Part shown: piece after piece, positions 7,244-11,593 of the stretch
How positions within the stretch are numbered: the stretch's first letter is position 1
How the letters are laid out: every line of letters starts with the position of its first letter
Origin: Chloroflexota bacterium
GTDB lineage: Bacteria; Chloroflexota; Limnocylindria; Limnocylindrales; CSP1-4
NCBI GenBank assembly: GCA_025355255.1
Contig: JANYAA010000286.1
Span: 1 to 11,593, forward strand
DNA: 11,593 bases
Direction of reading: 5' to 3'
The notes under the pieces: generated by a model
Database searches by the model: none
The model's input: the letters and a program-made list of their open reading frames with translations, nothing else
Told to the model about the DNA's origin: nothing
Program-made: the position numbers and the translations under genes

Positions 7244-8788
7244 CTAGACCTCCGAGTCCGGCATGGACGCCTTGCGTTGCGCCACGAAGTCCCGAAGCGC
7301 CTCATCCACGGCCGGATCCAGTGCGGGTGCCTCGTACTCGCGGAGCATCTTCTTCCAGATAGCGTTCGCGCGGATGGGCGCGCCCTTCGAGCCGTCCTCG
7401 GCCCATTGCTCGTAGCTGTTGTTGTCGGCTGTGTCGGAGCGGTAGAACGCTGTTTCGAAGTTGGCCAGCGTGTGCGCCGTGCCGAAGAAGTGGTTGCCGG
7501 GGCCATTGGCGATCATCGCGTCCAGCGCCTGGCCGTTCTCGGACAGGTCCACGCCGCGGACGAACGTGCCCATCATCCCGCACTGGTCGGCGTCGAGGAT
7601 GAACTTCTCGTAGCCCACGGTCAGCCCGCCCTCGAGCCAGCCGGCGGCATGGAGCACAAAGTTGACGCCGCCCAGCACGGTGGGCTGGAGTGTGTTGGCG
7701 GACTCGTAGGCGGCCTGCGCATCGGCGATCTTGGACGCGGTCAGGGAGCCGCCGGACCGGAACGGGACGCCAAGCCTGCGGGCCAGCGCGGCAACCGTGT
7801 ACAGCACGAGCGCGGGCTCCGGGGTGCCGAAGGTGGGCGCGCCCGACTGCATGGACACCGAGCTGGCAAACGAACCGAAAATCACCGGCGCGCCGGGACG
7901 GACCAGCTGGACAAACGCCATGCCCGCCATCGCCTCGGCGAGGGTCTGCGTTGCGGCGCCGGCCACGGTCACCGGAGCCATGGCCCCAGCGAGGATGAAT
8001 GGGGTCACGAGGACGGCCTGGTTGGCTTCGGCGTAGGCGCGCGCGGCGCCCAGCATGACCGAGTCCCAGACGAGCGGCGAGTTGGCGTTGGCCAGCCCGA
8101 GGATCACGGTGTGGTCCTTGAGATACTCCCTGCCGAACACGATGCCTGCCATCTCAACCGAGTCGCGAGCACGCTGCGGGGCGGTCACCGAGCCCATGAA
8201 CGGCTTGTCGCTGTACCGGATGTGGGCGTCCACCATTTCCAGGTGCCGCTTGTTCACCGGCAGGTCCACCGGCTCGCATACCGTGCCGCCGCTGTGATGC
8301 AGGTTGGGGCTCATGTAGGCGAGCTTCACGAAATTGCGGAAGTCCTCGATCGTGCCGTACCGGCGCCCCTTGTCGAGGTCGCTCACAAAGGGTGAGCCGT
8401 AGTTGGGCGCAAAGACGGTGGCGTTGCCGCCGATCTGCACGTTGCGGTCTGGGTTCCGCGCGTACTGGATGAACTGACGCGGCGCGCTCTGCTGGATGAT
8501 CGAGCGGGCGAGGCCGCGCGGGAAGTGCACGCGCTCGCCTTGGACGTCGCAGCCGGCGTCCCGCAGGAGCCGAAGAGCGTCGGGATCGCCGCGGAAGTCG
8601 ATGCCCACTTGCTCGAGGATCGTGTCCGCGTTGTGCTCGATCAGGGCGAGGCCCTCCTCGCTCACCACCTCAAACGGCGCCATCGTGCGGGTCAGGTACG
8701 GCACGATTGCCGCAGCGCTGCGGTCGGCGCGGGCAGCCTGGCGCGCGAGTCGGCCGCCGGACCGGCGGGGAGTGATCTCTTCGGTCAT
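7244..8788 (-). CDS. MttB-family (COG5598) corrinoid-dependent methyltransferase, non-pyrrolysine
   Basis: 514 residues, close to the trimethylamine methyltransferase family length. Family features include TILEQVGIDFRGDPDAL near residue 57, VFAPNYGSPFVSDL, HHSGGTVCEPVDLP, PVTVAGAATQTLAEAMAG, SMQSGAPTFGTPEPALV, DAQAAYESANT and a C-terminal GNHFFGTAHTLANFETAFYR. The frame has no internal TAG, so this is not a pyrrolysine enzyme but belongs with the glycine-betaine (MtgB), proline-betaine (MtpB) and carnitine (MtcB) type homologues. Expected role: move a methyl group from a quaternary amine to Co(I) of a partner corrinoid protein. The exact substrate cannot be read from sequence. ATG 8788 has GAGGAG six nt upstream, overlapping the stop of the reactivase gene. 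Codons upstream of 8788 in this frame belong to the reactivase gene in another frame. The corrinoid partner is not in the window. Confidence 0.93.
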   Translation of the reverse strand: MTEEITPRRSGGRLARQAARADRSAAAIVPYLTRTMAPFEVVSEEGLALIEHNADTILEQVGIDFRGDPDALRLLRDAGCDVQGERVHFPRGLARSIIQQSAPRQFIQYARNPDRNVQIGGNATVFAPNYGSPFVSDLDKGRRYGTIEDFRNFVKLAYMSPNLHHSGGTVCEPVDLPVNKRHLEMVDAHIRYSDKPFMGSVTAPQRARDSVEMAGIVFGREYLKDHTVILGLANANSPLVWDSVMLGAARAYAEANQAVLVTPFILAGAMAPVTVAGAATQTLAEAMAGMAFVQLVRPGAPVIFGSFASSVSMQSGAPTFGTPEPALVLYTVAALARRLGVPFRSGGSLTASKIADAQAAYESANTLQPTVLGGVNFVLHAAGWLEGGLTVGYEKFILDADQCGMMGTFVRGVDLSENGQALDAMIANGPGNHFFGTAHTLANFETAFYRSDTADNNSYEQWAEDGSKGAPIRANAIWKKMLREYEAPALDPAVDEALRDFVAQRKASMPDSEV

Positions 8789-8794
8789 GGCGGT

Positions 8795-8801
8795 CTCCTC
8801 A
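8795..8801 (-). promoter_or_regulatory. Overlapping stop/Shine-Dalgarno (TGAGGAG) coupling the reactivase and MttB-like genes
   Basis: Read on the minus strand, the TGA stop of the reactivase (8801-8799) is the first part of TGAGGAG, whose GAGGAG serves the ATG at 8788 with a 6-nt spacer. It fixes the MttB-like start and argues for translational coupling. Confidence 0.7.
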
Positions 8802-10886
8802 GGCCTGCGTCTCGGAGGGGGTGGCGGCAGCCGCGGCGCGGCGTCGGGTGCGGGTTGGGCCAGCGGCATCGCCTGGCGCGGGGCGGGCCGGCAGCGATAC
8901 AGCCTTGGCGAGGTTGGTGAGCGGCGAGGTCTTGTGCGGAATGGCCAGCGCATCCACGAAGTACGCCTGGAACGAGGGCTCCACCGCGGTCTCAATCTTC
9001 TCCACGCGGCGGACCACGTCCTCGATTTCGGCCCGTGACGCCCGCGAGAGCAGCGCGATCAGCGCCCCGGTGCCGGCCGCGTTGCCCACGGACGCCACAT
9101 GCGCCAGGTCGCAGTCCGGGATGAGCCCAAGCACCATGGCGTGGCGCGTGTCGATATGGCTGCCGAAAGCGCCAGCAAGGTGGATCTCGTCCACCGCGGC
9201 CACGCCGAAGTGGTCCATGAGCAGCTGGGCGCCGGCGTGGAGCGCGGCCTTCGCCAGCTGGATCGCGCGGACGTCCTCCTGGGTGACCAGAAGCCGCGGC
9301 GTGCCCTCGCTGAGCACGTAGGAGAACGTCCGGCCATTGGCGATGACGCGCGGCGTGCGCGCGGCGAGGCTGCCGTCGATGACACCGTCCGCGCTGATGA
9401 CGCCCGCGAGGTACAGCTCCGCAATGGCCTCGATGATCCCGGAGCCGCAGATCCCGGTGATGCCTGTGGTCCTGGCGGACGCCGGGAAGGCCGGCTCGTC
9501 AGACCAGTGGCTGCTGCCGATGACCTTGAAGCGCGGCTCCAGGGTGACGGGGTCGATGCGGACGCGCTCCACGGCACCCGGCGCCGCTCGTTGGCCGGCG
9601 CTGACCTGGGCACCCTCAAACGCGGGACCCGTGGGGCTGGACGCCGCGAGCAGCCGGTGCTTGTTGCCCAGCACAAGCTCCGCGTTGGTGCCCACGTCCA
9701 CCAGCAGGCGGACGGCGTCTGACTCGTGTGGCCGATCAGAAAGGATGGCGCCCGCGGTATCGGCGCCCACGTGGCCGGCGATGCACGGCAGGAGGTAGAC
9801 CCGCGCGGTGGGCCGGAGCGCGAGGCCCAGGTCTGCGGCCGTCGTGGTCACCGCGCCGTCAACGGCCAGCGCAAACGGCGCGGAGCCAAGCGGCACCGGG
9901 TCAAGGCCCAGCACCAGGTGGTGCATCACGGGGTTGCCCACCAGGACCAGCTCCAGCACGTCGTCGGTTTCGGCTTCGGCGCCCGCAGCGCCTGCGGCCG
10001 CCACCAGCGAGCCCGCAAGCCCGTCGAGCGCATCGCGCACGGCACGCGTCATCGCCGCCGCGCCATCGTCATGGAGCATCGCGTAGGAGACGCGGCTCAT
10101 CAGGTCCTCGCCAAAGCGGATCTGCGGGTTCATCACGCCGGCCGAGGCCAGAACCTCGCCGGTGCCCAGGTCCGCGAGATGGCCGGCGATGGTGGTGGAG
10201 CCGATGTCGATGGCGATGCCCAGCAGCCGCTCCTTGAAGCCGGGCCACACGGCGACAACCTCCGGCCGCTCGCCGTCGGCACCCTCGCGCACGGCGGCCG
10301 TCACAGACCAGCGCCCGTCTCGGAGCGCCTTCTGCAGGTCGCGCGCCACGGGGAGCGCCACAACGGCATCGGCGATCTGCCAGTCGCGGGCAAGTGCCGT
10401 GCGGAACCGCTCGAGATCCCCGCCGGCAACGGCGAGCTCCGGCTGCTCAACCTCGACGTAGCGCAACCGCACCACGGGGTCCACCACGAAGCGCCGGAGG
10501 TCCAGCCCCTTGCGCACCACCTGGCGGTGCACCTGGCTCTCGGCCGGCACGTCGATGACGAGATCGCCCGTCATGTACGCGGCGCAGGCGAGGCGGCGGC
10601 CCTCCGCGAGCCCTTTGCGGGAGCGGTAGGTGGTCTCCTTGACGGCCAGCCCCGTGAGGTGGTCCGGCGAGGAGGTGACGCCGTGCTTGGCGAACTCGCC
10701 AAACTCGGGCACCACCTGGCAGCGGCCGCAGATGCCGCGCGTGCCGCAGACGGAGTCCACATCCACGCCCAATGCGCGGGCGGCGTCCAGCACGGCCGTT
10801 CCAGCCGGGAAGCGGCCGCGCCGACCCGACGGCGTGAAGACGATCAGCGCGTCAGGGGCGCTGGCGGTCCCGCGGGTCTCGGTCAC
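8799..10886 (-). CDS. RACo-type corrinoid-protein reductive activator (2Fe-2S ferredoxin plus ASKHA domain)
   Basis: 695 residues. An N-terminal plant-type 2Fe-2S ferredoxin domain has Cys47, Cys53, Cys56 (CGTRGICGRC) and Cys101. A linker/middle region spans about 115-220. The ASKHA ATPase part has LLGIAIDIGSTTIAGHL (from 221), LLVDVGTNAELVLG (from 394) and GITGICGSGIIEAIAELYL (from 475), then DEIHLAGAFGSHID (566-579). This is the architecture of RACo and the ATP-dependent activators found beside MttB-type systems: it returns Co(II) corrinoid, formed by accidental oxidation, to active Co(I). RamA-type activators instead carry C-terminal 4Fe-4S modules, which are absent here. Odd: the last 35 or so residues are a Pro/Ala/Arg-rich tail (TRTRRRAAAAATPSETQA) with no clear fold. 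GTG start at 10886 with GAGG seven nt upstream, overlapping the stop of the preceding gene. It is the second gene of the visible operon. Confidence 0.93.
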   Translation of the reverse strand: MTETRGTASAPDALIVFTPSGRRGRFPAGTAVLDAARALGVDVDSVCGTRGICGRCQVVPEFGEFAKHGVTSSPDHLTGLAVKETTYRSRKGLAEGRRLACAAYMTGDLVIDVPAESQVHRQVVRKGLDLRRFVVDPVVRLRYVEVEQPELAVAGGDLERFRTALARDWQIADAVVALPVARDLQKALRDGRWSVTAAVREGADGERPEVVAVWPGFKERLLGIAIDIGSTTIAGHLADLGTGEVLASAGVMNPQIRFGEDLMSRVSYAMLHDDGAAAMTRAVRDALDGLAGSLVAAAGAAGAEAETDDVLELVLVGNPVMHHLVLGLDPVPLGSAPFALAVDGAVTTTAADLGLALRPTARVYLLPCIAGHVGADTAGAILSDRPHESDAVRLLVDVGTNAELVLGNKHRLLAASSPTGPAFEGAQVSAGQRAAPGAVERVRIDPVTLEPRFKVIGSSHWSDEPAFPASARTTGITGICGSGIIEAIAELYLAGVISADGVIDGSLAARTPRVIANGRTFSYVLSEGTPRLLVTQEDVRAIQLAKAALHAGAQLLMDHFGVAAVDEIHLAGAFGSHIDTRHAMVLGLIPDCDLAHVASVGNAAGTGALIALLSRASRAEIEDVVRRVEKIETAVEPSFQAYFVDALAIPHKTSPLTNLAKAVSLPARPAPGDAAGPTRTRRRAAAAATPSETQA

Positions 10887-10893
10887 GGGTGTG

Positions 10894-10898
10894 CCTCA
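10894..10898 (-). promoter_or_regulatory. Overlapping stop/Shine-Dalgarno (TGAGG) before the reactivase gene
   Basis: The TGA stop of the MeTr-like gene (10898-10896) runs into GAGG (10897-10894), placed seven nt before the GTG start at 10886. It supports GTG rather than an internal ATG as the reactivase start, and repeats the arrangement at the next junction. Confidence 0.6.
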
Positions 10899-11593
10899 GC
10901 CCACCGGGCCGGCGGGAGCGGCCCCGCCACCGCTGCGTCGCGCGTTGACGCGGCGGGCACCCGGTCCAGCCTCGCCCTCGGGCGTGACGGGGCGATTGGC
11001 GCGGATCCAGCGGGCGGCGTCGCGGTCGTTGCCGGTCAACACATCGGAGGCCATCACGGCCTGTCGCACGCCCTCGATGAGCGGGTTGGTGATGGCGGAG
11101 GTGAGGCCGCTCGCAATGGCCATCGCGAGGAAGGCGCCGTTGATGCCCTCGCGGTTGGGCAGCCCGAAGCTCACGTTGGAGGCGCCGCACGTGGTGTTCA
11201 CGCCCAGCTCGTCGCGGAGGCGGGCGAGGAAGCGGAAGGCGTCACGGCCGGCGGAGGGCGCCGCGCCAATGGGCATGACCAGCGGGTCGACGATGACGTC
11301 TTCGAGCGGGATCCCGTGGTCCATCGCCCGCTCCACGATCATCTTGGCCACCTGGAAGCGGACCTCGATGTCAAAGGAGATGCCGGTCTCGTCGTTGGGG
11401 ATTGCCACAACGGCTGCGCCGTAGCGGCGCACCAGCGGCAGGACGCGCTCAAGGCGATCGTCCTCGCCGGTGACGGAGTTGACCAGCGCCTTCCCCTTGT
11501 ACGCGCGGAGGCCGGCTTCGAGCGCCTCAACAATGGAGGAGTCAATGGAGAGCGGCACGTCTGTCAGGGACTGCACCAGCTGGATGGTGCTGG
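10896..11593 (-). CDS. MeTr-type pterin-binding methyltransferase (methyl-corrinoid:tetrahydrofolate), N-terminus missing
   Basis: About 231 residues visible; the frame is open through the right edge, and the apparent GTG at 11576 is internal because VQSLTDVPLSIDSS is a mid-domain strand of this family. Matching motifs follow: KGKALVNSVTGEDDR, LPLVRRYGAAVVAIPNDETGIS, the AcsE-like DVIVDPLVMPIG, then CGASNVSFGLPNR (11151-11189), whose Asn in SN is the folate-binding Asn, and NGAFLAMAIASGL. Roughly 70 residues with the first strand of the TIM barrel should lie beyond the window. Expected role: accept the methyl group from the methyl-corrinoid partner onto tetrahydrofolate, as MtgA does in glycine-betaine demethylation. 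The reverse direction is chemically possible. Odd: a C-terminal tail rich in Gly, Ala, Pro and Arg (GEAGPGARRVNARRSGGG) extends past the barrel. First visible gene of the operon, nine nt before the reactivase. Confidence 0.9.
   Translation of the reverse strand, partial: STIQLVQSLTDVPLSIDSSIVEALEAGLRAYKGKALVNSVTGEDDRLERVLPLVRRYGAAVVAIPNDETGISFDIEVRFQVAKMIVERAMDHGIPLEDVIVDPLVMPIGAAPSAGRDAFRFLARLRDELGVNTTCGASNVSFGLPNREGINGAFLAMAIASGLTSAITNPLIEGVRQAVMASDVLTGNDRDAARWIRANRPVTPEGEAGPGARRVNARRSGGGAAPAGPVG

Noticed and set aside
7244..8788. Possible pyrrolysine (in-frame TAG) MttB.
   Set aside because: The frame has no internal TAG. The only TAG is at 7244-7246, where the protein has its full family length and the next gene starts two nt later, so it is a true stop.
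1..11593. CRISPR array, tRNA or rRNA, insertion sequence, or transposase.
   Set aside because: No regularly spaced repeats, no cloverleaf or rRNA motifs, no transposase frame and no terminal inverted repeats seen on reading both strands.

Overview
The window comes from a high-GC bacterium. All gene calls use GC-rich third positions, three of the minus-strand genes begin with GTG, and long antisense frames stay open as expected at high GC. The gene families and the Pro/Ser-tailed lipoprotein would fit Chloroflexota or a similar soil or water lineage, but the sequence alone does not settle taxonomy.

Layout, left to right. (1) 1-300, minus: the 5' part of a small conserved hypothetical gene that runs off the left edge. 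(2) 444-1754, plus: a secreted Cys-rich lipoprotein of unknown function. (3) 1755-1972: a convergent intergenic spacer with a strong stem-loop. (4) 1973-11593, all minus strand: one contiguous C1/N-methyl catabolic locus. In transcription order it reads: methyltetrahydrofolate methyltransferase (MeTr-type, N-terminus off the right edge), RACo-type corrinoid-protein reactivase, MttB-family methyltransferase without pyrrolysine, DinB-like protein, IclR regulator, FAD/GcvT dimethylglycine-dehydrogenase-like enzyme, and an enolase-superfamily enzyme.

The first four genes of this locus are packed with 9, 10 and 2 nt between them, and two of the three junctions overlap the stop codon with the next Shine-Dalgarno, so they are almost certainly one transcript. 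IclR follows after 65 bp. The dehydrogenase follows after a 236-bp spacer that carries a perfect 8+5+8 inverted repeat, a good candidate for the IclR operator. The enolase follows after a further 57 bp.

Working model (inference). An N-methylated quaternary amine (betaine type) is demethylated by the MttB homologue onto a corrinoid protein that is not in the window. The reactivase keeps that corrinoid reduced, and the MeTr-like protein passes the methyl group to tetrahydrofolate. The FAD/GcvT enzyme then removes a further N-methyl group oxidatively as methylene-tetrahydrofolate. The enolase homologue may epimerise or otherwise process the carbon skeleton. IclR would sense the substrate or an intermediate. 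The combination of methyl transfer, oxidative demethylation and an enolase with an atypical active site is the most interesting feature here, and the true substrate is unknown.
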